A stretch of DNA of 24,639 bases from Saccoglossus kowalevskii (taxonomy: Eukaryota > Hemichordata > Enteropneusta > Harrimaniidae). The stretch is taken from contig NW_003152837.1 of assembly GCF_000003605.2 (NCBI RefSeq), positions 1 to 24,639 of the forward strand, in the 5' to 3' direction. Within the stretch, counting starts at the first letter, position 1; each line of letters starts with the position of its first letter. The translations under genes and the position numbers were made by a program. This document shows, piece after piece, positions 1 to 11,973 of the stretch. The notes under the pieces are model-generated. The model worked only from the letters and a program-made list of their open reading frames with translations, was not told the DNA's origin and searched no databases.

Positions 1-68
1 AGTTCATCATTGTGGTTGTGAACAAGATATCGATTAGATGCAGATAATGTTAATTGTATTGGTAAGTA
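1..68 (+). repeat. Aberrant first unit of the window
   Basis: The unit opens AGTTCATCATTG instead of the usual AAGTAGGACTCATTG, and has GTGAACAAGATATC in place of GTGGAACAGGATATC. There is one inserted and one deleted base, leaving the total close to 67. From about base 33 it is consensus. It may be an ordinary degenerate unit or low-quality sequence at a contig end. Confidence 0.7.
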
Positions 69-1874
69 GGACTCATTGTGGTTGTGAAACAGGATATCGA
101 TTAGATGCAGATAATGTTAATTGTATTGGTAAGTAGAACTGATTGTGGTTGTGGAACAGGATATCGATTAGATGCAGATAATGTTAATTGTATTGGTAAG
201 TAGGACTCATTGTGGTTGTGGAACAGGATATCGATTAGATGCAGACAATGTTAATTGTATTGGTAAGTAGGACTCATTGTGGTTGTGGAACAGGATATCG
301 ATTAGATGCAGATAATGTTAATTGTATTGGTAAGTAGGACTCATTGTGGTTGTGGAACAGGATATCGATTAGATGCAGATAATGTTAATTGTATTGGTAA
401 GTAGGACTCATTGTGGTTGTGGAACAGGATATCGACTAGATGCAGATAATGTTAATTGTATTGGTAAGTAGAACTCATTGTGGTTGTGGAACAGGATATC
501 GATTAGATGCAGATAATGTTAATTGTATTGGTAAGTAGGACTCATTGTGGTGGTGGAACAGGATATCGATTAGATGCAGATAATGTTAATTGTATTGGTA
601 AGTAGGACTCATTGTGGTTGTGGAACAGGATATCGATTAGATGCAGATAATGTTAATTGTATTGGTAAGTAGGACTCATTGTGGTTGTGGAACAGGATAT
701 CGACTAGATGCAGATAATGTTAATTGTATTGGTAAGTAGAACTCATTGTGGTTGTGGAACAGGATATCGATTAGATGCAGATAATGTTAATTGTATTGGT
801 AAGTAGGACTCATTGTGGTGGTGGAACAGGATATTGATTAGATGCAGATAATGTTAATTGTATTGGTAAGTAGGACTCATTGTGGTGGTGGAACAGGATA
901 TCGATTAGATGCAGATAATGTTAATTGTATTGGTAAGTAGGACTCATTGTGGTTGTGGAACAGGATATCGATTAGATGCAGATAATGTTAATTGTATTGG
1001 CAAGTAGGACTCGTGGTTGTGGAACAGGATATCAATTAGATGCAGATAATGTTAATTGTATTGGTAAGTAGGACTTATTGTGATTGTGGAACAGGATATC
1101 GATTAGGTGCAGATAATGTTAATTGTATTGGTAAGTAGGACTCATTGTGGTTGTGGAACAGGATATCGATTGGATGCAGATAATGTTAATTGTATTGGTA
1201 AGTAGGACTCATTTTGGTGGTGGAACAGGATATCGATTAAATGCAGATAATGTTAATTGTATTGGTAAGTAGGACTCATTGTGGTTGTGGAACAGGATAT
1301 CGATTAGATGCAGATAATGTTAATTGTATTGGTAAGTAGGACTCATTGTGGTTGTGGAACAGGATATCGATTGGATGCAGATAATGTTAATTGTATTGGT
1401 AAGTAGAACTCATTGTGGTTGTGGAACAGGATATCGATTGGATGCAGATAATGTTAATTGTATTGGTAAGTAGGACTCATTGTGGTTGTGAAACAGGATA
1501 TCGATTGGATGCAGATAATGTTAATTGTATTGGTAAGTAGGACTCATTGTGGTTGTGGAACAGGATATCGATTAGATGCAGATAATGTTAATTGTATTGG
1601 TAAGTAGGACTCATTGTGGTTGTGGAACAGGATATCAATTAGATGCAGATAATGTTAATTGTATTGGTAAGTAGGACTCATTGTGGTTGTGGAACAGGAT
1701 ATCGATTAGATGCAGATAATGTTAATTGTATTGGTAAGTAGAACTCATTGTGGTTGTGAAACAGGATATCGATTAGATGCAGATAATGTTAATTGTATTG
1801 GTAAGTAGGACTCATTGTGGTTGTGGAACAGGATATCGATTAGATGCAGATAATGTTAATTGTATTGGTAAGTA
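69..1874 (+). repeat. Higher-order block A, copy 1 (27 units)
   Basis: The ordered string of variants is GTGAAAC (69), GAACTGATT (136), GCAGACAATG (203), CGACTA (404), GAACTC (471), TGGTGG (538), and a second CGACTA/GAACTC/TGGTGG run (672-872). Then follow GGCAAGTA with the 64-bp unit and ATATCAATT (1007), GGACTTATTGTGATTG with TTAGGTGC (1071), and CATTTTGGTGG with TTAAATGC (1205). The same string recurs at 19799, with about three units fewer between the first markers, and partly at 21672 and 7693. The second CGACTA/GAACTC/TGGTGG run, 4 units (268 bp) after the first, is a local duplication absent from the later copies. Confidence 0.85.
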
Positions 1875-2210
1875 GAACTCATTGTGGTTTGTGAAACAGG
1901 ATATCGATTAGATGCAGATAATGTTAATTGTATTGGTAAGTAGGACTCATTGTGGTTGTGGAACAGGATATCGATTGGATGCAGATAATGTTAATTGTAT
2001 TGGTAAGTAGGACTCATTGTGGTTGTGGAACAGGATATCGACTAGATGCAGATAATGTTAATTGTATTGGTAAGTAGGATTCATTGTGGTTGTGAAACAG
2101 GATATCGATTGGATGCAGATAATGTTAATTGTATTGGTAAGTAGGACTCATTGTGCTTGTGGAACAGGATATCGACTAGATGCAGATAATGTTAATTGTA
2201 TTGGTAAGTA
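1071..2210 (+). repeat. Block B, copy 1 (17 units)
   Basis: It begins with GGACTTATTGTGATTG (1071) and ends with GGATTCATTG plus GTGAAAC (2077) and GTGCTTGTGG plus CGACTA (2144). These rare markers occur in the same order at 7693-8900. A 68-bp unit with TGGTTTGTG lies at 1875. Block B overlaps the end of block A. Confidence 0.85.
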
Positions 2211-2676
2211 GGACTCATTGTGGTTGTGGAACAGGATATCGATTAGATGCAGATAATGTTAATTGTATTGGTAAGTAGAACTCATTGTGGTTGTGGGAAA
2301 GGATATCGATTAGATGCAGGTAATGTTAATTGTATTGGTAAGTAGGACTCATTGTGGTGGTGGAAAAGGATATCGATTAGATGCAGATAATGTTAATTGT
2401 ATTGGTGAGTAGGACTCATTGTGGTTGTGGAACAGGATATCGATTAGATGCAGATAGTGTTAATTGTATTGGTAAGTAGGACTCATTGTGGTTGTGGAAA
2501 AGGATATCGATTAGATGCAGATAATGATAATTGTATTGGTAAGTAGGACTCATTGTGGTTGTATAACAGGATATCGACTAGATGCAGATAATGTTAATTG
2601 TATTGGTAAGTAGGACTCGTGGTTGTGGAACAGGATATCGATTAGATGCAGATAGTGTTAATTGTATTGGTAAGTA
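2010..2676 (+). repeat. Block G, copy 1 (10 units), repeated at 14718
   Basis: Markers in order are CGACTA (2010), GGATTCATTG (2077), GAACTC with TGTGGGAAAGG and GCAGGTAATG (2278), TGGTGGTGGAAAAGG with GGTGAGTA (2345), GATAGTG (2412), GATAATGATAATTG (2479), CGACTA (2546) and the 64-bp unit (2613). The same series is at 14718-15379, offset 12707 bp at the early markers, where the last three units are heavily decayed. Confidence 0.85.
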
Positions 2677-2810
2677 GGACTCATTGTGGTTGTGGAAAAG
2701 GATATCGATTAGATGCAGATAATGTTAATTGTATTGGTAAGTAGGACTCATTGTGGTGGTGGAACAGGATATCGATTAGATGCAGATAATGTTAATTGTA
2801 TTGGTAAGTA

Positions 2811-3809
2811 GGACTCATTGTGGTTGTGGAACAGGATATCGATTAGATGCAGATAATGATAATTGTATTGGTAAGTAGAACTCATTGTGGTTGTGGAACA
2901 GGATATCGACTAGATGCAGATAATGTTAATTGTATTGGTAAGTAGGACTCGTGGTTGTGGAACAGGATATCGATTAGATGCAGATAATGTTAATTGTATT
3001 GGTAAGTAGGACTCATTGTGGTGGTGGAACAGGATATCGATTAGATGCAGATAATGTTAATTGTATTGGTAAGTAGGACTCATTGTGGTTGTGGAACAGG
3101 ATATCGATTAGATGCTGATAATGTTAATTGTATTGGTAAGTAGGACTCATTGTGGTTGTGAAACAGGATATCGATTAGATGCAGATAATGTTAATTGTAT
3201 TGGTAAGTAGGACTCATTGTGGTTGTGGAACAGGATATCGATTAGATGCAGATAATGTTAATTGTATTGGTAAGTAGGACTCATTGTGGTTGTGGAACAG
3301 GATATCGATTAGATGCAGATAATGTTAATTGTATTGGTAAGTAGGACTCATTGTAGTTGTGGAACAGGATATCGATTAGATGCAGATAATGTTAATTGTA
3401 TTGGTAAGTAGAACTCATTGTGGTGGTGGAACAGGATATCGATTAAATGCAGATAATGTTAATTGTATTGGTAAGTAGGACTCATTGTGGTTGTGGAACA
3501 GGATATCGATTAGATGCAGATAATGTTAATTGTATTGGTAAGTAGGACTCATTGTGGTTGTGGAACAGGATATCGATTGGATGCAGATAATGTTAATTGT
3601 ATTGGTAAGTAGGACTCATTGTGGTTGTGGAACAGGATATCGATTAGATGCAGATAATGATAATTGTATTGGTAAGTAGAACTCATTGTGGTTGTGGAAC
3701 AGGATATCGACTAGATGCAGATAATGTTAATTGTATTGGTAAGTAGGACTCGTGGTTGTGGAACAGGATATCGATTAGATGCAGATAATGTTAATTGTAT
3801 TGGTAAGTA
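2811..3809 (+). repeat. Block with partial plus full C cassette, copy 1 (15 units)
   Basis: The order is GATAATGATAATTG (2811), GAACTC/CGACTA (2878), a 64-bp unit (2945), TGGTGG (3009), GATGCTGATAATG (3076), GTGAAAC (3143), two consensus units, then a full C cassette from 3344. The same order occurs at 10573-11504, which is one unit shorter. GATGCTGATAATG is a rare marker. Confidence 0.85.
3344..3809 (+). repeat. C cassette, copy 1 (7 units, 466 bp)
   Basis: Unit order: TGTAGTTGTGG; GAACTC with TGGTGG and TTAAATGC; consensus; TTGGATGC; GATAATGATAATTG; GAACTC with CGACTA; 64-bp GGACTCGTGG unit. The next unit (3810) carries the rare GGACACATTG plus GAAAAGG, GATTATG and a compensating -1/+1 indel. 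GGACACATTG is otherwise seen only after the copy at 16988. Confidence 0.85.
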
Positions 3810-4279
3810 GGACACATTGTGGTTGTGGAAAAGGATATCGATTAGATGCAGATTATGTTAATTGTATTGTAAGTAAGGACTCATTGTGGTTGTGGAACAG
3901 GATATCGATTAGATGCAGATTAATGTTAATTGTATTGGTAAGTAGGACTCATTGTGGTTGTGGAACAGGATATCGATTAGATGCAGATAATGTTAATTGT
4001 ATTGGTAAGTAGGACTCATTGTGGTTGTGGAACAGGATATCGATTAGATGCAGATAATGTTAATTGTATTGGTAAGTAGGACTCATTGTGGTTGTGGAAC
4101 AAGATATCGATTAGATGCAGATAATGTTAATTGTATTGGTAAGTAGGACTCATTGTGGTTGTGGAACAGGATATCGATTAGATGCAGATAATGTTAATTG
4201 TATTGGTAAGTAGGACTCATTGTGGTTGTGGAACAGGATATCGATTAGATGCAGATAATGTTAATTGTATTGGTAAGTA

Positions 4280-4410
4280 GGACTCATTGTGGTTGTGAAA
4301 CATATCGATTGGATGCAGATAATGTTAATTGTATTGGTAAGTAGGACTCATTGTGGTTGTGAAACATGATATTGATTAGATGCAGATAATGTTAATTGTA
4401 TTGGTAAGTA
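4280..4410 (+). repeat. E cassette, copy 1
   Basis: Two units in series: a 64-bp unit with GTGAAACATATCG and TTGGATGC (3-bp deletion), then one with GTGAAACATGATATTG. The pair recurs at 7361 and 22942, always embedded in near-consensus units. Confidence 0.85.
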
Positions 4411-4678
4411 GGACTCATTGTGGTTGTGGAACAGGATATCGATTAGATGCAGATAATGTTAATTGTATTGGTAAGTAGGACTCATTGTGGTTGTGGAACA
4501 GGATATCAATTAGATGCAGATAATGTTAATTGTATTGGTAAGGAGGACTCATTGTGGTTGTGGAACAAGATATCGATTAGATGCAGATAATGTTAATTGT
4601 ATTGGTAAGTAGGACTCATTGTGGTTGTGGAACAGGATATCGATTAGATGCAGATAATGTTAATTGTATTGGTAAGTA

Positions 4679-5484
4679 GGACTCATTGTGGTTGTGAAAC
4701 ATTATATCGATTGGATGCAGATTATGTTAATTGTATTGGTAAGTAGGACTCATTGTGGTTGTGGAACAGGATATCGATTAGATGCAGATAATGTTAATTG
4801 TATTGGTAAGTAGGACTCATTGTGGTTGTGGAACAGGATATCGATTAGATGCAGATAATGTTAATTGTATTGGTAAGTAGGACTCATTGTGGTTGTGAAA
4901 CATTATATCGATTGGATGCAGATTATGTTAATTGTATTGGTAAGTAGGACTCATTGTGGTTGTGGAACAGGATATCGATTAGATGCAGATAATGTTAATT
5001 GTATTGGTAAGTAGGACTCATTGTGGTTGTGGAACAGGATATCGATTAGATGCAGATTAATGTTAATTGTATTGGTAAGTAGGACTCATTGTGGTTGTGA
5101 AAACATTATATCGATTGGATGCAGATTATGTTAATTGTATTGGTAAGTAGGACTCATTGTGGTTGTGGAACAGGATATCGATTAGATGCAGATAATGTTA
5201 ATTGTATTGGTAAGTAGGACTCATTGTGGTTGTGGAACAGGATATCGATTAGATGCAGATAATGTTAATTGTATTGGTAAGTAGGACTCATTTTGGTTGT
5301 GAAACATTATATCGATTGGATGCAGATTATGTTAATTGTATTGGTAAGTAGGACTCATTGTGGTTGTGGAACAGGATATCGATTAGATGCAGATAATGTT
5401 AATTGTATTGGTAAGTAGGACTCATTGTGGTTGTGGAACAGGATATCGATTAGATGCAGATAATGTTAATTTTATTGGTAAGTA
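4679..5484 (+). repeat. 201-bp higher-order repeat, 4 copies of 3 units
   Basis: A unit with GTGAAACATTATATCG, TTGGATGC and GATTATG recurs every third unit, at 4679, 4880, 5082 and 5284, each time followed by two consensus units. Spacing is 201, 202 and 202 bp; the extra base each time comes from a single-base insertion (in 5014-5081 and 5082-5149). The four copies differ by very few bases, so this is a recent local amplification. Confidence 0.9.
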
Positions 5485-5819
5485 GGACTCATTGTGGTTG
5501 TGGAACAGGATATCGATTAGATGCAGATAATGTTAATTGTATTGGTAAGTAGGACTCATTGTGGTTGTGGAACAGGATATCGATTAGATGCAGATAATGT
5601 TAATTGTATTGGTAAGTAGGACTCATTGTGGTTGTGGAACAGGATATCGATTAGATGCAGATAATGTTAATTGTATTGGTAAGTAGGACTCATTGTGGTT
5701 GTGGAACAGGATATCGATTAGATGCAGATAATGTTAATTGTATTGGTAAGTAGGACTCATTGTGGTTGTGGAACAGGATATCGATTAGATGCAGATAATG
5801 TTAATTGTATTGGTAAGTA

Positions 5820-6221
5820 GAACTCATTGTGGTTATGGAACAGGATATCGATTAGATGCAGATAATGTTAATTGTATTGGTAAGTAGAACTCATTGTGGT
5901 TGTGGAACAGGATATCGATTAGATGCAGATAATGTTAATTGTATTGGTAAGTAGGACTCATTGTGGTTGTGGAACAGGATATCGATTAGATGCAGATAAT
6001 GTTAATTGTATTGGTAAGTAGGACTCATTGTGGTTGTGGAACAGGATATCGATTAGATGCAGATAATGTTAATTGTATTGGTAAGTAGAACTCATTGTGG
6101 TTATGGAACAGGATATCGATTAGATGCAGATAATGTTAATTGTATTGGTAAGTAGAACTCATTGTGGTTGTGGAACAGGATATCGATTAGATGCAGATAA
6201 TGTTAATTGTATTGGTAAGTA
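5820..6221 (+). repeat. 4-unit (268-bp) duplication
   Basis: GAACTC with GGTTATGG followed by a GAACTC unit occurs at 5820/5887 and again at 6088/6155, exactly 268 bp apart. GGTTATGG is not seen elsewhere. The surrounding 5485-7360 is otherwise close to pure consensus. Confidence 0.85.
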
Positions 6222-7360
6222 GGACTCATTGTAGTTGTGGAACAGGATATCGATTAGATGCAGATAATGTGAATTGTATTGGTGAGTAGGACTCATTGTG
6301 GTTGTGGAACAGGATATCGATTAGATGCAGATAATGTTAATTGTATTGGTAAGTAGGACTCATTGTGGTTGTGGAACAGGATATCGATTAGATGCAGATA
6401 ATGTTAATTGTATTGGTAAGTAGGACTCATTGTGGTTGTGGAACAGGATATCGATTAGATGCAGATAATGTTAATTGTATTGGTAAATAGAACTCATTGT
6501 GGTTGTGGAACAGGATATCGATTAGATGCAGATAATGTTAATTGTATTGGTAAGTAGGACTCATTGTGGTTGTGGAACAGGATATCGATTAGATGCAGAT
6601 AATGTTAATTGTATTGGTAAGTAGGACTCATTGTGGTTGTGGAACAGGATATCGATTAGATGCAGATAATGTTAATTGTATTGATAAGTAGGACTCATTG
6701 TGGTTGTGAAACAGGATATCGATTAGATGCAGATAATGTTAATTGTATTGGTAAGTAGGACTCATTGTGGTTGTGGAACAGGATATCGATTAGATGCAGA
6801 TAATGTTAATTGTATTGGTAAGTAGGACTCATTGTGGTTGTGGAACAGGATATCGATTAGATGCAGATAATGTTAATTGTATTGGTAAGTAGGACTCATT
6901 GTGGTTGTGGAACAGGATATCGATTAGATGCAGATAATGTTAATTGTATTGGTAAGTAGGACTCATTGTGGTTGTGGAACAGGATATCGATTAGATGCAG
7001 ATAATGTTAATTGTATTGGTAAGTAGGACTTATTGTGGTTGTGGAACAGGATATCGATTAGATGCAGATAATGTTAATTGTATTGGTAAGTAGGACTCAT
7101 TGTGGTTGTGGAACAGGATATCGATTAGATGCAGATAATGTTAATTGTATTGGTAAGTAGGACTCATTGTGGTTGTGGAACAAGATATCGATTAGATGCA
7201 GATAATGTTAATTGTATTGGTAAGTAGGACTCATTGTGGTTGTGGAACAGGATATCGATTAGATGCAGATAATGTTAATTGTATTGGTAAGTAGGACTCA
7301 TTGTGGTTGTGGAACAGGATATCGATTAGATGCAGATAATGTTAATTGTATTGGTAAGTA

Positions 7361-7692
7361 GGACTCATTGTGGTTGTGAAACATATCGATTGGATGCAGA
7401 TAATGTTAATTGTATTGGTAAGTAGGACTCATTGTGGTTGTGAAACATGATATTGATTAGATGCAGATAATGTTAATTGTATTGGTAAGTAGGACTCATT
7501 GTGGTTGTGGAACAGGATATCGATTAGATGCAGATAATGTTAATTGTATTGGTAAGTAGGACTCATTGTGGTTGTGGAACAGGATATCGATTAGATGCAG
7601 ATAATGTTAATTGTATTGGTAAGTAGGACTCATTGTGGTTGTGAAACAGGATATCGATTGGATGCAGATAATGTTAATTGTATTGGTAAGTA
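7361..7692 (+). repeat. E cassette, copy 2
   Basis: A 64-bp GTGAAACATATCG unit (7361), the GTGAAACATGATATTG unit (7425), two consensus units, then GTGAAAC with TTGGATGC (7626). This extended order also fits the copy at 22942. It sits directly before block B copy 2. Confidence 0.85.
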
Positions 7693-8900
7693 GGACTTAT
7701 TGTGATTGTGCGAACATGGATATCGATTAGGTGCAGATAATGTTAATTGTATTGGTAAGTAGGACTCATTGTGGTTGTGGAACAGGATATCGATTGGATG
7801 CAGATAATGTTAATTGTATTGGTAAGTAGGACTCATTTTGGTGGTGGAACAGGATATCGATTAAATGCAGATAATGTTAATTGTATTGGTAAGTAGGACT
7901 CATTGTGGTTGTGGAACAGGATATCGATTAGATGCAGATAATGTTAATTGTATTGGTAAGTAGGACTCATTGTGGTTGTGGAACAGGATATCGATTGGAT
8001 GCAGATAATGTTAATTGTATTGGTAAGTAGGACTCATTGTGGTGGTGGAACAGGATATCGATTAGATGCAGATAATGTTAATTGTATTGGTAAGTAGAAC
8101 TCATTGTGGTTGTGGAACAGGATATCGATTGGATGCAGATAATGTTAATTGTATTGGTAAGTAGGACTCATTGTGGTTGTGAAACAGGATATCGATTGGA
8201 TGCAGATAATGTTAATTGTATTGGTAAGTAGGACTCATTGTGGTTGTGGAACAGGATATCGATTAGATGCAGATAATGTTAATTGTATTGGTAAGTAGGA
8301 CTCATTGTGGTTGTGAAACAGGATATCAATTAGATGCAGATAATGTTAATTGTATTGGTAAGTAGGACTCATTGTGGTTGTGGAACAGGATATCGATTAG
8401 ATGCAGATAATGTTAATTGTATTGGTAAGTAGAACTCATTGTGGTTGTGAAACAGGATATCGATTAGATGCAGATAATGTTAATTGTATTGGTAAGTAGG
8501 ACTCATTGTGGTTGTGGAACAGGATATCGATTAGATGCAGATAATGTTAATTGTATTGGTAAGTAGAACTCATTGTGGTTGTGAAACAGGATATCGATTA
8601 GATGCAGATAATGTTAATTGTATTGGTAAGTAGGACTCATTGTGGTTGTGGAACAGGATATCGATTGGATGCAGATAATGTTAATTGTATTGGTAAGTAG
8701 GACTCATTGTGGTTGTGGAACAGGATATCGACTAGATGCAGATAATGTTAATTGTATTGGTAAGTAGGATTCATTGTGGTTGTGAAACAGGATATCGATT
8801 GGATGCAGATAATGTTAATTGTATTGGTAAGTAGGACTCATTGTGCTTGTGGAACAGGATATCGACTAGATGCAGATAATGTTAATTGTATTGGTAAGCA
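7693..8900 (+). repeat. Block B, copy 2 (18 units)
   Basis: The same ordered markers as at 1071-2210 appear: GGACTTATTGTGATTG (7693), CATTTTGGTGG with TTAAATGC (7829), GGATTCATTG (8767) and GTGCTTGTGG (8834). It has one extra TGGTGG unit at 8030, so the offset between copies changes from 6622 bp at the left marker to 6690 bp at the right. The first unit is 69 bp because two bases are inserted (GTGCGAACATGG). Confidence 0.85.
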
Positions 8901-9234
8901 GGACTCATTGTGGTTGTGAACAGGATATCGATTAGATGCAGATAATGTTAATTGTATTGGTAAGTAGGACTCATTGTGGTTGTGGAACAGGATATCGATT
9001 AGATGCAGATAATGTTAATTGTATTGATAAGTAGAACTCATTGTGGTTGTGAAACAGGATATCGACTAGATGCAGATAATGTTAATTGTATTGGTAAGTA
9101 GAACTCATTGTGGTTGTGGAACAGGATATCAATTAGATGCAGATAATGTTAATTGTATTGGTAAGTATAACTCATTGTGGTTGTGAAACAGGATATCGAT
9201 TAGATGCAGATAATGTTAATTGTATTGGTAAGTA

Positions 9235-10239
9235 GGACTCATTGTGGTTGTGGAACAGGATATCGATTAGATGCAGATAATGTTAATTGTATCGGTGAGT
9301 AGGACTCATTGTGGTTGTGGAACAGGATATCGATTAGATGCAAATAATGTTAATTGTATTGGTAAGTAGGACTCATTGTGGTTGTGGAAAAGGATATCGA
9401 TTAGATGCAGATAATGTTAATTGTATTGGTAAGTAGAACTCATTGTGGTTGTGAAACAAGATATCGATTAGATGCAGATAATGTTAATTGTATTGGTAAG
9501 TAGGACTCATTGTGGTTGTGGAACAGGATATCGATTAGATGCAAATAATGTTAATTGTATTGGTAAGTATAACTCATTGTGGTTGTGAAACAAGATATCG
9601 ATTAGATGCAGATAATGTTAATTGTATTGGTAAGTAGGACTCATTGTGGTTGAGGAACAGGATATCGATTAGATGCAGATAATGTTAATTGTATTGGTAA
9701 GTAGGACTCATTGTGGTTGTGAGACAAGATATCGATTAGATGCAGATAATGTTAATTGTATTGGTAAGTAGGACTCATTGTGGTTGTGGAACAGGATATC
9801 GACTAGATGCAGATAATGTTAATTGTATTGGTAAGTAGGACTCATTGTGGTTGTGAAACAGGATATCGATTAGATGCAGATAATGTTAATTGTATTGGTA
9901 AGTAGAACTCATTGTGGTTGTGGAACAGGATATCGACTAGATGCAGATAATGTTAATTGTATTGGTAAGTAGGACTCATTGTGGTTGTGGAACAGGATAT
10001 CGATTAGATGCAGATAATGTTAATTGTATTGGTAAGTAGGACTCATTGTGGTGGTGGAAAAGGATATCGATTAGATGCAGATAATGTTAATTGTATTGGT
10101 GAGTAGGACTCATTGTGGTTGTGGAACAGGATATCGATTAGATGCAGATAGTGTTAATTGTATTGGTAAGTAGGACTCATTGTGGTTGTGGAAAAGGATA
10201 TCGATTAGATGCAGATAATGTTAATTGTATTGGTAAGTA
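9235..10239 (+). repeat. D cassette, copy 1 (15 units)
   Basis: Ordered markers: ATCGGTGAGT (end of the 9235 unit), GCAAATAATG (9302), GAAAAGG (9369), GAACTC/GTGAAACAAG (9436), GCAAATAATG (9503), TAACTC/GTGAAACAAG (9570), GGTTGAGG (9637), GTGAGACAAG (9704), CGACTA (9771), GTGAAAC (9838), GAACTC/CGACTA (9905), consensus, TGGTGGTGGAAAAGG with GGTGAGTA (10039), GATAGTG (10106), GAAAAGG (10173). It is related to 11974-12911 and 17521-19128. Confidence 0.85.
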
Positions 10240-10306
10240 GGACTCATTGTGGTTGTGGAACAGGATATCGATTAGATGCAGATAATGTTAATTGTATTGG
10301 TAAGTA

Positions 10307-10770
10307 GGACTCATTGTAGTTGTGGAACAGGATATCGATTAGATGCAGATAATTAATTGTATTGGTAAGTAGAACTCATTGTGGTGGTGGAACAGGATAT
10401 CGATTAAATGCAGATAATGTTAATTGTATTGGTAAGTAGGACTCATTGTGGTTGTGGAACAGGATATCGATTAGATGCAGATAATGTTAATTGTATTGGT
10501 AAGTAGGACTCATTGTGGTTGTGGAACAGGATATCGATTGGATGCAGATAATGTTAATTGTATTGGTAAGTAGGACTCATTGTGGTTGTGGAACAGGATA
10601 TCGATTAGATGCAGATAATGATAATTGTATTGGTAAGTAGAACTCATTGTGGTTGTGGAACAGGATATCGACTAGATGCAGATAATGTTAATTGTATTGG
10701 TAAGTAGGACTCGTGGTTGTGGAACAGGATATCGATTAGATGCAGATAATGTTAATTGTATTGGTAAGTA
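10307..10770 (+). repeat. C cassette, copy 2 (7 units, 464 bp)
   Basis: Same marker order as at 3344: TGTAGTTGTGG; GAACTC/TGGTGG/TTAAATGC; consensus; TTGGATGC; GATAATGATAATTG; GAACTC/CGACTA; 64-bp unit. A 2-bp deletion in the first unit (GATAATTAATTG) makes it 65 bp. Confidence 0.85.
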
Positions 10771-11105
10771 GGACTCATTGTGGTGGTGGAACAGGATATC
10801 GATTAGATGCAGATAATGTTAATTGTATTGGTAAGTAGGACTCATTGTGGTTGTGGAACAGGATATCGATTAGATGCTGATAATGTTAATTGTATTGGTA
10901 AGTAGGACTCATTGTGGTTGTGAAACAGGATATCGATTAGATGCAGATAATGTTAATTGTATTGGTAAGTAGGACTCATTGTGGTTGTGGAACAGGATAT
11001 CGATTAGATGCAGATAATGTTAATTGTATTGGTAAGTAGGACTCATTGTGGTTGTGGAACAGGATATCGATTAGATGCAGATAATGTTAATTGTATTGGT
11101 AAGTA

Positions 11106-11504
11106 GGACTCATTGTAGTTGTGGAACAGGATATCGATTAGATGCAGATAATGTTAATTGTATTGGTAAGTAGAACTCATTGTGGTGGTGGAACAGGATA
11201 TCGATTAAATGCAGATAATGTTAATTGTATTGGTAAGTAGGACTCATTGTGGTTGTGGAACAGGATATCGATTAGATGCAGATAATGTTAATTGTATTGG
11301 TAAGTAGGACTCATTGTGGTTGTGGAACAGGATATCGATTAGATGCAGATAATGATAATTGTATTGGTAAGTAGAACTCATTGTGGTTGTGGAACAGGAT
11401 ATCGACTAGATGCAGATAATGTTAATTGTATTGGTAAGTAGGACTCGTGGTTGTGGAACAGGATATCGATTAGATGCAGATAATGTTAATTGTATTGGTA
11501 AGTA
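11106..11504 (+). repeat. C cassette, copy 3 (6 units, 399 bp)
   Basis: Same markers as the other C cassettes, but the TTGGATGC unit is missing between the consensus unit (11240) and the GATAATGATAATTG unit (11307). It lies 799 bp after copy 2, which gives the local C-spacer-C arrangement seen in truncated form at 2811-3809. Confidence 0.85.
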
Positions 11505-11973
11505 GGACTCATTGTGGTTGTGGAAAAGGATATCGATTAGATGCAGATTATGTTAATTGTATTGGTAAGTAGGACTCATTGTGGTGGTGGAACAGGATAT
11601 CGATTAGATGCAGATAATGTTAATTGTATTGGTAAGTAGGACTCATTGTGGTTGTGGAACAGGATATCGATTAGATGCAGATAATGTTAATTGTATTGGT
11701 AAGTAGGACTCATTGTGGTTGTGAAACAGGATATCGATTAGATGCAGATAATGTTAATTGTATTGGTAAGTAGGACTCATTGTGGTTGTGGAACAGGATA
11801 TCGATTAGATGCAGATAATGTTATTTGTATTGGTAAGTAGGACTCATTGTGGTTGTGGAACAGGATATCGATTAGATGCAGATAATGTTAATTGTATTGG
11901 TAAGTAGGACTCATTGTGGTTGTGGAACAGGATATCGATTAGATGCAGATAATGTTAATTGTATTGGTAAGTA

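Noticed and set aside
3779-4012. Open frame of 77 codons on the + strand
   Set aside because: It exists only because units at 3810 and 3877 carry single-base indels that cancel the 67 = 3n+1 frame rotation. It is a repeat of the satellite peptide with no promoter or ribosome context and no independent support.
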